From positions 3,572,001 to 3,636,000 of the forward strand of contig NZ_CP019509.1 of assembly GCF_002002905.1 (NCBI RefSeq): 64,000 nt of DNA. Reading direction: 5' to 3'. This DNA comes from Aquaspirillum sp. LM1 (GTDB lineage: Bacteria > Pseudomonadota > Gammaproteobacteria > Burkholderiales > Aquaspirillaceae). Below the pieces are notes generated by a model. The model made no database searches. It was given only the letters and a program-made list of their open reading frames with translations, and was not told the origin of the DNA. How positions within the stretch are numbered: the stretch's first letter is position 1; the number at the start of each line of letters is the position of its first letter. Made by a program: the position numbers and the translations under genes. Shown here in pieces: positions 19,793-27,252 of this stretch.

Positions 19793-20476
19793 TTAAGCGG
19801 GCGAGAATACCGCCCGCAACCAACTGACCAATGCTTGATATTGTTGCGCTGTTTCATCCAGCAACCCCGCCTCAATGCAGTGATACAAGCCTTGGCCCGG
19901 TTTTTTCTGCCAGGCCAGCCACGTCGCAATATTCGCCTTGGCTTGGTGCAAGGGTTTGAATAGTGGTTGCTCAGGTAATGCGTCCACACAGGTTTTGGCA
20001 TATTCAAATAGTGATTTTTGCTCTCGGCTAATACATAGGCTCAACCAATCTTCCAGCGCCCCTTCATTATCATGGTTTGACATAATCCACAACCCAAAAG
20101 GATTTAATCCATCCTCGTGCGGAAACAAACAGCCGTTTTTTGCATCACTTTCTGGGAGAGTAAACCCGTGTTTTTTAGCTATTTCAGCCACACATAGCTT
20201 TGTATAAGAAGCGCCTTGATTATGCTCCTTAGCGTCTGCATCCACTACAATAGCAATTCTCTCAATCTTACTATCATTTATCTGCTCTAGGTGATCACTC
20301 AAAGCTTTAAATACATCTGTTTTACTATTGAATGCGCCCCCTATTTCTTTTGGTGTTGCCACAATGACAGAGACTCCTAAGCCTAGTGTTTTACACAGCT
20401 CCTTAAAAAATGAGGCATCGGTTGTGCCTTCGACAATTAAGAGGTTTTTGATATCTCTATGCTTTGATTTTCCCAT
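19793..20476 (-). CDS. TOPRIM-fold protein (DUF3226-like), second gene of an ATPase-TOPRIM pair
   Basis: A 227-residue protein. The N-terminus LLIVEGTTDASFFKELCKTLG has the TOPRIM Glu motif, and RIAIVVDADAKEHNQGASY supplies the DxD motif. The later FGLWIMSNHDNEGALEDWL segment is typical of DUF3226/DUF4435-like proteins. It starts in a TAATG overlap with the stop of the AAA ATPase gene, so the pair is translationally coupled. The order ATPase then TOPRIM is that of the PARIS (AriA-AriB) and split-OLD anti-phage systems. Nuclease or tRNA-cleaving activity is inferred from those families only. The pair is clearly more AT-rich than its neighbours. Confidence 0.75.
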   Translation of the reverse strand: MGKSKHRDIKNLLIVEGTTDASFFKELCKTLGLGVSVIVATPKEIGGAFNSKTDVFKALSDHLEQINDSKIERIAIVVDADAKEHNQGASYTKLCVAEIAKKHGFTLPESDAKNGCLFPHEDGLNPFGLWIMSNHDNEGALEDWLSLCISREQKSLFEYAKTCVDALPEQPLFKPLHQAKANIATWLAWQKKPGQGLYHCIEAGLLDETAQQYQALVSWLRAVFSPA

Positions 20477-21639
20477 TAGCGCACCTCAACATCAGTTTGC
20501 GTAATATTTTGAATTTGCTCTTCATCAAACACGGTGGCAATCACTCTGCCACGATCACTGATACGTGCGCTGCGTCCCATACGGAATAGTACGCCTTCGC
20601 TATTTTGGTATTCAATAGCCGTATTAATAAAACTCTCAATACAATCCCAACTATGAGTGGTAGCAAATACTTGAATATCCAATTGCTCGGCCAATTCAAA
20701 AATAAGCCCCCAGACTCTTTCCTGTACACTATAATGCAAGCCGTTTTCAAACTCATCAATTAATAAGAGACCTCCCTGGGCAGAAAATACCTTAAGTACA
20801 ATTTGCAACACTCTCAACATGCCATCACCCATGCTTCCCAAGGGCACTGGCATTGGCTGCCCCTCTAGTTTAACTTTTGCTGTGCGCGTTAAAGAACGTT
20901 CGGGATAGCGACGAGAGCCTTCGCGCTCATCACGAACAAAAGAAATATCTACAAATTTTGAATCTATCAGGCGCAATGCCTCTTTAACTGTTTCTTGCTT
21001 TTCCGTTAGCGTGATTTTATCCCATTCATTAGCCAAATCATTAATGGAGATAAATCTTGTTGGAATAACTACACAAGGAAGATCATAAGGTGAATTTGAA
21101 ACACCTCTCCAGCGAGGCTGACGAATCACCTCGTCAATACGAAAACCAAGCAGGCGCTCTCCTTTCTTAATAAATAGTGCGTCAATCAATGGAGACTCAT
21201 CGGCTTTCTCAACTTCCGACTTAGGTATGCGCTTTAAGCGCTGGCGAGAAAAAACTTCTCCCGCCTCATCGATTAGCGACTCATCCCATTCAACATAATA
21301 ACCATGCTCAATTATCAAGCATTGATTTGAGTCAACCTCACCGATTTCAATGCCTTCATCTCCTTCTGGAAAAGCCCGTCCAGTAAAAAAACTAGCAAAA
21401 GGCAAATCATAAATGGTTTGAGGCATTGTTTCCCAATCAGGGCGAGAAGGCTCACCATGACTTTCTGCCAACGTTTCCAATAAACGAGGATCCCCATTGT
21501 TTGCATAAATTTGCAATGCCTCTAATACAGTACTCTTGCCAGAGTTATTTTTGCCGACAATTAAATTGACGCGGCCCAGCTTGGGAACAACAAAGTCTTC
21601 CAGTGCTCGAAATCGCTTAATTTTTAGAGAGTTCAGCAT
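20476..21639 (-). CDS. AAA-family ATPase of the SMC/ABC-like AAA_15/AAA_21 type, first gene of a defence-like pair
   Basis: A 387-residue ATPase. Walker A is VGKNNSGKSTVLEAL (about 28-42). The ABC-like signature region is VPLGSMGDGMLRVLQIVLKVF. Walker B is GGLLLIDEFENGLHY and the H-loop is VFATTHSWDCIESF. This is the layout of OLD-type and AriA ATPases, but no C-terminal nuclease domain is fused. That function is likely supplied by the TOPRIM gene that follows. An upstream ATG context AGGTATTGTTATG gives a fair Shine-Dalgarno. The base composition points to recent acquisition. Confidence 0.8.
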   Translation of the reverse strand: MLNSLKIKRFRALEDFVVPKLGRVNLIVGKNNSGKSTVLEALQIYANNGDPRLLETLAESHGEPSRPDWETMPQTIYDLPFASFFTGRAFPEGDEGIEIGEVDSNQCLIIEHGYYVEWDESLIDEAGEVFSRQRLKRIPKSEVEKADESPLIDALFIKKGERLLGFRIDEVIRQPRWRGVSNSPYDLPCVVIPTRFISINDLANEWDKITLTEKQETVKEALRLIDSKFVDISFVRDEREGSRRYPERSLTRTAKVKLEGQPMPVPLGSMGDGMLRVLQIVLKVFSAQGGLLLIDEFENGLHYSVQERVWGLIFELAEQLDIQVFATTHSWDCIESFINTAIEYQNSEGVLFRMGRSARISDRGRVIATVFDEEQIQNITQTDVEVR

Positions 21640-21754
21640 AACAATACCTCCAGATTATGGGCTAGATTGTACGCGATTTTTTGGCCATGACCATGGGTCA
21701 TGTGCTAGATGGTGCCCACGTTGTGCTGTAGCAGAACATTCATCTACAACAGCT

Positions 21755-21850
21755 GTGAACCTGCCCGGCAGCATGGACGCCCTGCAAGACGGAGAGTCGG
21801 TGGAGGTGGATGGTGGGCGCGGGGTGGTGCGGCGGGTGAGCGGGGAATGA
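21755..21850 (+). pseudogene. Second, diverged copy of the 3' end of the Rph-like gene
   Basis: This 96-base stretch matches the last 96 bases of the Rph-like gene (19651-19746) at roughly 80 percent by eye. It encodes AVNLPGSMDALQDGES followed by VEVDGGRGVVRRV and a stop in the same frame. The similarity fades upstream of 21755. It lies on the far side of the ATPase-TOPRIM island, so the island is bracketed by two versions of the same gene end. Confidence 0.8.
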
Positions 21851-21851
21851 C

Positions 21852-21875
21852 GGCAGGAGCAGCTCGGCTCCTGCC
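21852..21875. terminator. Hairpin downstream of flavodoxin gene
   Basis: A perfect 9-bp inverted repeat GGCAGGAGC / GCTCCTGCC with a 6-base loop lies immediately after the duplicated Rph end and 12 bases beyond the flavodoxin stop. It lacks a strong T-run. Confidence 0.5.
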
Positions 21876-21887
21876 GGGGTGATGGCC

Positions 21888-22442
21888 TCAGCCCTTCAAA
21901 CGCGCAGCCACTTCCGCCACCCGCGCGCCGTAGCGCTTGGCGGTGTCGATATCACCATCAGGAATCGCCTCAGCGCCGGCGTCGGAAGGCGCTTGCACCA
22001 GCAGGCCGACCGAGCCGCCCAGGTTGTTCACGTCATTGCGGCTGGCGTTCAGCGTGTTGGACGGCGGCAGGCCCAGGCTGACCCAGATGCCGCCGTGCTG
22101 CGAGGCCAGGGTTTGCAGATTGATCAGGGTGACTTGCTTGTCGCCGTTCAGGCTGGCGCTGACGGTGAAGCCGCCAAACACCTTGTCTTGCCAGGCGCGG
22201 GTGAACCAGGCTTTCGAGCTGGCGTCGGCAAACTTTTTGAACTGCCAGGGCACGCTGCCCATATAGGTGGGCGCGCCAAAGATGATGGCGTCGGCGGCGG
22301 CCAGATCGTCCCAGGCGGCGTCCGGCACATTACCTTCGCTGTCCACCGCAATCAGCTGCGCGCTGGCGCCTTCAGCCACCGCTTGCGCCACGCGCAGGGT
22401 GTGGCCATAACCGGAAAAATACACCACGACTGTTTTGCTCAT
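21888..22442 (-). CDS. Flavodoxin-fold NAD(P)H-dependent oxidoreductase (WrbA-like)
   Basis: A 184-residue FMN protein. The phosphate-binding loop is YFSGYGHTLRVAQAV at the N-terminus, and the middle motifs are DAIIFGAPTYMGSVPWQFKKFAD and KVFGGFTVSASLNGDKQVTL. The family covers WrbA-type quinone reductases and azoreductases. The upstream HxlR gene on the same strand makes a redox or aldehyde stress role plausible, because HxlR regulators often control such reductases. Confidence 0.85.
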   Translation of the reverse strand: MSKTVVVYFSGYGHTLRVAQAVAEGASAQLIAVDSEGNVPDAAWDDLAAADAIIFGAPTYMGSVPWQFKKFADASSKAWFTRAWQDKVFGGFTVSASLNGDKQVTLINLQTLASQHGGIWVSLGLPPSNTLNASRNDVNNLGGSVGLLVQAPSDAGAEAIPDGDIDTAKRYGARVAEVAARLKG

Positions 22443-22572
22443 TGCCTTGTCCTTTGCTGGTCGGGCCTGTGCGCCCGGAGGGAGGAAAAACCCGCGCCCG
22501 GCATCAGGCGAGGTGTGACGTCATGGTATCCAGCAGAAACCAAGTATTCAATGAGGCACTTTCAGGTGCTCA

Positions 22573-22590
22573 GGTTTCCTGCAGGAAACC
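22573..22590. promoter_or_regulatory. 18-bp perfect palindrome between hxlR-type and flavodoxin genes
   Basis: GGTTTCCTGCAGGAAACC reads identically on both strands. It starts eight bases beyond the HxlR stop and lies about 130 bases upstream of the flavodoxin start. It could be an operator for the HxlR dimer or simply a transcript-end hairpin; position fits either. Confidence 0.5.
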
Positions 22591-22597
22591 ACCTCGC

Positions 22598-23020
22598 TTA
22601 CATGGCTGGCCGCGCGCCCATGCGGTGCACGGTGGCGGTCTGCGCTGTGGCTTGCTCGATGGCGCTGTCGTAGGCGCTTTGCGCCGCCAGCACGGCGTCC
22701 ATATTCAGCTCCGCCCAGTGCGTCAGCGCCGAGACGGTTTCGGTGAGGGTGTGCCCCAGCGGCGTCAGCGCGTATTCCACTGTCACCGGTGCGGTGGCAT
22801 GCACCGTGCGGCTGACCAGGCCATCGCGCTCCAGCTTGCGCAGGGTTTGCGTCAGCACTTTTTGCGTGACGCGCTTGATGTCACGCTTGAGCGCGTTAAA
22901 CCGCTGTGGGCCGTTTTCCAGTCGGTCGAGGATCAGCAGCGCCCATTTGTCGGCCAGCCGCTCCAGCACCAGCCGGGTGGGGCAGCGATCTTGGTAAACG
23001 TCGTAGTCGAGGGAGCACAT
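22598..23020 (-). CDS. HxlR-family winged-helix regulator
   Basis: A 140-residue regulator with a conserved N-terminal Cys in CPTRLVLERLADKWALLILDRLENGPQRFNALKRDIKRVTQKVLTQTLRKLERDGLVSRTVHATAPVTVEYALTPLG, the HxlR winged-helix signature. The start at 23020 is chosen because the 39-residue upstream extension has no similarity. HxlR members sense formaldehyde, quinones or oxidants, sometimes through this Cys. It is probably the regulator of the flavodoxin-like gene that follows. Confidence 0.87.
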   Translation of the reverse strand: MCSLDYDVYQDRCPTRLVLERLADKWALLILDRLENGPQRFNALKRDIKRVTQKVLTQTLRKLERDGLVSRTVHATAPVTVEYALTPLGHTLTETVSALTHWAELNMDAVLAAQSAYDSAIEQATAQTATVHRMGARPAM

Positions 23021-23117
23021 GATGGGAGCCTGCGAGGGGTTAGGTAGTTTCTGAAATATACCATCGTTGCAGTGAGCGGTGCAGGCAGATACCGCCTGCC
23101 GCCACCGCCACAACGGG

Positions 23118-24053
23118 CTACCCCTGCCCCATGGCACTGCTGCTGTCTCCCGACAGATGCGCTAGCCGCTCGCTCAAAAAATCAATAAACACCCGCACCT
23201 TGGGCGACAGCCCGCGCCGGCTGGGGTAGACCGCGCCGATTTCGGTGGGTGGGCCTTCCCAGTCGGGCAGCACGGGCAGTAGCTGGCCGGATTCCACTTC
23301 CGGGCGGATCAGGATCAGCGGCAGCAGTGCCACGCCCAGGCCGGCCAGGGCGGCAAACTTGATTACGCCGGGGTCGTTGGCCACCAGTTGCGGGGTGATG
23401 GCCACTTCGTGCGCTTCACCGTTCTGCCGGGCCAGCGGCCAGTAAAAGCGGCCATGACGGCCCAGGCGCGACAGGGTGAGCGTGGGGCGGTGGATCAGTT
23501 CGTCCAGCGTGGCCGGCTGGCCGGCGCGCGCTAGGTAGTCGGGGCTGGCGTACAGTGCCAGCCGGCTTTCGGCCAGGTAACGCACCGCATATGAAGAATC
23601 CGCCAGCGGACCAATACGGATGGACAGGTCAAAGCCTTCGGCCACCAGGTCTACCGCGTCGTTGCGCAGTTCCAGTTGCAGACGGATTTCCGGGTAACGC
23701 GCCATGAATTCTGGCACCAGCGGCACCAGCGCGCCCATGCCAAACGAAAACGACGCCGACACGCGCAGCTCGCCACGCGGTACGGCCTGCACCCGGCCAA
23801 CCGCCAGATTGGCTTCTTCCATGTCCTGGACAATACGGCTGCAGTATTCGTGGTAAATCGCCCCGGCTTCGGTCAGCGCCACCCGGCGGGTGGTGCGCTG
23901 CAGGAGCCGGGTGCCGAGGCGTTCTTCCAGTTCCTGCACCTTGCGGCTAACCGTGGTTTTGGGCAGGCCCAGCGCACGCGAGGCGGCGATGAAGCTGCCG
24001 TGCTCGACCACTTTGGCAAACACCAGCAGCTGGTTGAGGTCAGTGTTGAGCAT
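23118..24053 (-). CDS. LysR-family transcriptional regulator
   Basis: A 311-residue regulator. The winged helix at about 1-62 is NQLLVFAKVVEHGSFIAASRALGLPKTTVSRKVQELEERLGTRLLQRTTRRVALTEAG. The rest is a LysR substrate domain. The start at 24053 gives the standard LysR N-terminus. It is divergent from the DUF3861 gene. A 34-base box at 24071-24104, just upstream of its start, recurs in front of the efflux operon at 24568, which makes it the likely regulator of both. Confidence 0.9.
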   Translation of the reverse strand: MLNTDLNQLLVFAKVVEHGSFIAASRALGLPKTTVSRKVQELEERLGTRLLQRTTRRVALTEAGAIYHEYCSRIVQDMEEANLAVGRVQAVPRGELRVSASFSFGMGALVPLVPEFMARYPEIRLQLELRNDAVDLVAEGFDLSIRIGPLADSSYAVRYLAESRLALYASPDYLARAGQPATLDELIHRPTLTLSRLGRHGRFYWPLARQNGEAHEVAITPQLVANDPGVIKFAALAGLGVALLPLILIRPEVESGQLLPVLPDWEGPPTEIGAVYPSRRGLSPKVRVFIDFLSERLAHLSGDSSSAMGQG

Positions 24054-24070
24054 GTGATTATCCTGATGGC

Positions 24071-24104
24071 GGAACAATGTTTCCCGTTTTAGCTGGCTTA
24101 TCCC
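24071..24104. promoter_or_regulatory. LysR-region box, copy 1
   Basis: The 34-base segment begins GGAACAATGTTTCCC and ends GGCTTATCCC. It matches copy 2 (24568-24601) at 30 of 34 positions in the same orientation. It lies between the LysR start and the divergent DUF3861 gene. Confidence 0.65.
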
Positions 24105-24192
24105 ACAAGCGGCGCTGCGCTACAGTCAAGGCATGCCGCGCATCATCCTTGGCGCGCCCTTCTTTAACTTTGGATTTTCAAGGCTGCAGATC

Positions 24193-24495
24193 ATGCGACA
24201 ACACCGCTACCGCATTACCGTGGCACCCCTGGCCGATGCCCACGGTGTGCCTTCTACCCATGCCGCCCCACTGGTGTTTGAGGTGGGCAACCACGACGAC
24301 ATCCTGACGGTGGTCGAGCGCCTGCGCCAGCGCAGCGACCTGCCCGCCAACAGTGCCACCGCGCTGGGAGTAGGACTGAAACTGTTTGGTGAGGTGATGC
24401 TGGAAAACAAGACCCACCCGCTGTTTGCCGGCCTGTTGCCGCACTTTGGCGACTTCATGCGCCAGCTGAAAAAAAGCCTGCCCGCCGAAGGGTAG
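24193..24495 (+). CDS. DUF3861 family protein
   Basis: A 100-residue cytoplasmic protein. The N-terminus MRQHRYRITVAPL, the middle LFEVGNHDDIL-like segment and the C-terminal FGEVMLENKTHPLFAGLLPHFGDFMRQLKK are characteristic of DUF3861. Its function is unknown. The start at 24193 is chosen because the conserved family N-terminus begins there. It is divergent from the LysR gene, with a shared control region. Confidence 0.8.
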   Translation: MRQHRYRITVAPLADAHGVPSTHAAPLVFEVGNHDDILTVVERLRQRSDLPANSATALGVGLKLFGEVMLENKTHPLFAGLLPHFGDFMRQLKKSLPAEG

Positions 24496-24567
24496 ACGGC
24501 TGTCTGCACATGACGTACCGGGTCAGCGTGTCGGCGGTGTGTCCTTTCGGCATATTATCCCACCCAA

Positions 24568-24601
24568 GGAACAATGTTTCCCATTTTCGCCAGCTTATCC
24601 C
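24568..24601. promoter_or_regulatory. LysR-region box, copy 2, upstream of efflux operon
   Basis: A near-repeat of 24071-24104 (30 of 34 bases), centred about 70 bases upstream of the outer-membrane-factor start. This supports control of the efflux operon by the adjacent LysR protein. Confidence 0.65.
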
Positions 24602-24655
24602 GCCGATAGCACTGGCGTACAGTGTAGCCTTCCTGATTTTTGATGCTTGGCGATC

Positions 24656-26095
24656 ATGCGCTACGTGTTTTCTTGTCTTGCCGCCGCCAGCGCTGTCTGG
24701 CTGACGGCGTGTGCCGGGCCGGGGGTGCCGGCGTTGCCGCTGACGGTGCCTGCCGCGCTGGCCGGGCCGCTGAGCCAGGGGCCGGCGGCGTGGCCACAGG
24801 CACAGTGGTGGCGCGCGCTGGCCGATCCGCAACTGGATGCGCTGATGGAACAGGCGCTGGCCGATGCGCCGTCCATGCAGCTGGCGCGGGCGCGTTTGCG
24901 CCAGGCGGTGGCGCTGAGTGAACAGGCCGACGCCCGGCTGCTGCCCGGCGCGGCGCTGAACGCCGACGTCACCCGTCAGCGCTACAGCGAACACGGCACC
25001 ATTCCGCCGCCGCTGGCCGGCAGCTGGCGCACCTCGGGCCAGTTGAGCCTGGATTTTGCCTATGATCTGGATCTGGCCGGCGGCGAACGCGCCAGCCGGG
25101 ATGCGGCGCAACACCGCGCCCAGGCGGCCGAGGCCGACCAGGCCGGCGCGCGCCTGTTGCTCAGTGCGGCGCTGACCCATGCTTACTGGGGGCTGGACCG
25201 TCTGTACGCGCTGGCGGCGATTGCCCGCGAAGCGCAAGCCAGCGCCGAAAGTGCGGCGGCATGGCATGCCCAGCGCCAACATGCCGGGCTGGCGCACGCT
25301 GGCGAGCTGGCTGCCGCGCATAGCCAGGCGGCGGCGGCCCGTCAGGAAACGCTGGCGCTGGCCGAGCAGATCACCCTGCAGCGTCATGCGCTGGCCGCGC
25401 TGGCCGGCCAGGGCCCAGGCTTTGCGCAAACACTGCGCCAGCCAGCCCTGCGCGCACCCGCCGGTGATGACTTGCCCAGCGTGCTGCCGGCGGATCTGCT
25501 GGGGCGTCGCCCGGATCTGGTGGCGGCCCGCTGGCGGGTGGAAGCTGGCGGACGCGAGGTGGACAGCGCCCGCGCCGCGTTTTACCCCAATATCAATCTG
25601 CTCAGTTTTATTGGCTATTCGGCCATTGGCATGAGCCAGCTATTGCAATCCGCCAGCCGGATGGTGGGCGTGGGCCCGGCCTTGAGCCTGCCGCTGTTTG
25701 ACGGCGGTGCCCGTCGCGCTGCGCTGGGCGGCGCGCAAGCCAGCCGTGATGGGGCGATTGCCCAGTACAACCAGAGCTTGCTCGACGCCGTGCGTGAGGT
25801 GGCCGACCAGGCCGCCAGCCTGCGTGCGCTAACCGAGCAGGCGGTGCACACCCATGCCGCGCTTACCCAGGCCAGTCTGGCCCGCCACACCGCACAGGCG
25901 CGTGCTCGCGCCGGGCTGGAGAGCGAACTGTCCGCGCTGGCACTGGACGCGCCCTGGCTGGCGCAACGCCGTCAGGCCGTCGAACTGAACACCCGCCGCC
26001 AGCAGGCCCGCATTGGCCTGATCAAGGCGCTGGGCGGCGCTTACCACGGCGACCTGCCCGCTTCTGCCCTGCTTTCCCGGAGTCATGCATCATGA
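24656..26095 (+). CDS. Outer membrane efflux lipoprotein (NodT/OprM family)
   Basis: A 479-residue TolC-like channel. The signal peptide ends in the lipobox LTAC, with the lipidated Cys at about 19, followed by two OEP repeats rich in Ala and Leu coiled coil. It includes WWRALADPQLDALMEQALA and DLPSVLPADLLGRRPDLVAARWRVEAGGREVDSARAAFYPNINL, the typical NodT blocks. The ATG at 24656 is preferred over an upstream TTG. It is the first gene of a three-gene efflux operon and overlaps the next gene by four bases. Confidence 0.92.
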   Translation: MRYVFSCLAAASAVWLTACAGPGVPALPLTVPAALAGPLSQGPAAWPQAQWWRALADPQLDALMEQALADAPSMQLARARLRQAVALSEQADARLLPGAALNADVTRQRYSEHGTIPPPLAGSWRTSGQLSLDFAYDLDLAGGERASRDAAQHRAQAAEADQAGARLLLSAALTHAYWGLDRLYALAAIAREAQASAESAAAWHAQRQHAGLAHAGELAAAHSQAAAARQETLALAEQITLQRHALAALAGQGPGFAQTLRQPALRAPAGDDLPSVLPADLLGRRPDLVAARWRVEAGGREVDSARAAFYPNINLLSFIGYSAIGMSQLLQSASRMVGVGPALSLPLFDGGARRAALGGAQASRDGAIAQYNQSLLDAVREVADQAASLRALTEQAVHTHAALTQASLARHTAQARARAGLESELSALALDAPWLAQRRQAVELNTRRQQARIGLIKALGGAYHGDLPASALLSRSHAS

Positions 26096-27252
26096 GTCAA
26101 GCCCCCGTTGCCCCGACGCCGTCAGGCCGTCGCACCCAGCTGTTGATCCGGCTGGCCGCGCTGCTGCTGCTGGCCAGCCTGGCGTACACCGCCTGGTGGG
26201 CGCTGGTTGCCCGCTACCACGAACACACCGACAACGCCTACGTCAGCGGCAATCTGGTGCAGATCACCCCGCAAACCAGCGGCACCGTGCTGGCCATTCA
26301 GGCTGACGATACCGACTACGTGACCGCTGGCCAGCCGCTGGTGCTGCTCGACCCGGCTGATGCGCGGGTGGCGCTGGAGCAGGCCGAGGCCGATCTGGCC
26401 CAGCAGGTGCGCCTGGCGCGCAACCTGTTTGCCAGCCGCGCAGCGGCGGCGGCCCAACTGGCGGTGCGCCAGGCCGAACTGACCCGCGCCGAGGCCGATC
26501 TGGCCCGGCGTCAGCAGGCGGCTGGTGGTGCGGTGGCGCAGGAAGAGCTGGCCCACGCCCAGTCGGCAGTGCTGACTGCCCGGGCCGCGCAGACCAGCGC
26601 GAAAGAACAACTGAGCGCCAGCGAGGCGCAAACCGAAGGCACCACGCCGGCAGAACATCCGGCGGTGCAACGCGCAGCGGCCAAGGTGCGCGAAGCGCAT
26701 CTGGCCATGACCCGCGCCATGCTGCCCGCCCCGGTGAGCGGCTATGTGGCCAAGCGCAGCGTGCAGGTGGGCCAGCGCATCCAGCCTGGCGCACCGCTGA
26801 TGGCGATTGTGCCGCTGACCGGCCTGTGGGTGGAGGCCAATTTCAAGGAAAGCCAGCTGGCGCGCATGCGCATTGGCCAGCCGGTGACATTGCGCGCCGA
26901 TGTGTACGGCAGCCAGGTGGAATACCACGGCAAGGTGCTGGGCCTGGGTGCCGGTACGGGTGGGGTGTTCTCGCTGCTGCCGGCGCAAAACGCCACCGGC
27001 AACTGGATCAAAGTGGTGCAGCGGGTGCCGGTGCGGGTCAGCCTGGACGCCGCCGAACTGGCGGCGCATCCGCTGCGGGTGGGGCTGTCGATGCTGGCCG
27101 AGGTGGATTTGCATGACCAGTCTGGCCCGGTGCTGGGCACCACGCCGCGCCAGGCTCCGGCGCTGCAGACCACGGTGTTTGGCGCGAAAGACCAGCAGGC
27201 GGAACAGCGCATTGCGCGGATTATTGCTGCCAATCTGGGCAAGAGCCGCTGA
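26092..27252 (+). CDS. emrA: EmrA/HlyD-type membrane fusion protein
   Basis: A 386-residue periplasmic adaptor with one N-terminal membrane helix (about 14-34). The lipoyl halves are HTDNAYVSGNLVQITPQTSGTVLAI and LPAPVSGYVAKRSVQVGQRIQPGAPLMAIVPL, and an alpha-helical hairpin of about 100 residues lies between them. GLWVEANFKESQLARMRIGQPV is the usual EmrA beta-barrel motif. Its start overlaps the channel gene stop (ATGA), and its stop overlaps the emrB start (TGATG). It links the DHA2 pump to the outer membrane channel. Confidence 0.92.
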   Translation: MSQAPVAPTPSGRRTQLLIRLAALLLLASLAYTAWWALVARYHEHTDNAYVSGNLVQITPQTSGTVLAIQADDTDYVTAGQPLVLLDPADARVALEQAEADLAQQVRLARNLFASRAAAAAQLAVRQAELTRAEADLARRQQAAGGAVAQEELAHAQSAVLTARAAQTSAKEQLSASEAQTEGTTPAEHPAVQRAAAKVREAHLAMTRAMLPAPVSGYVAKRSVQVGQRIQPGAPLMAIVPLTGLWVEANFKESQLARMRIGQPVTLRADVYGSQVEYHGKVLGLGAGTGGVFSLLPAQNATGNWIKVVQRVPVRVSLDAAELAAHPLRVGLSMLAEVDLHDQSGPVLGTTPRQAPALQTTVFGAKDQQAEQRIARIIAANLGKSR

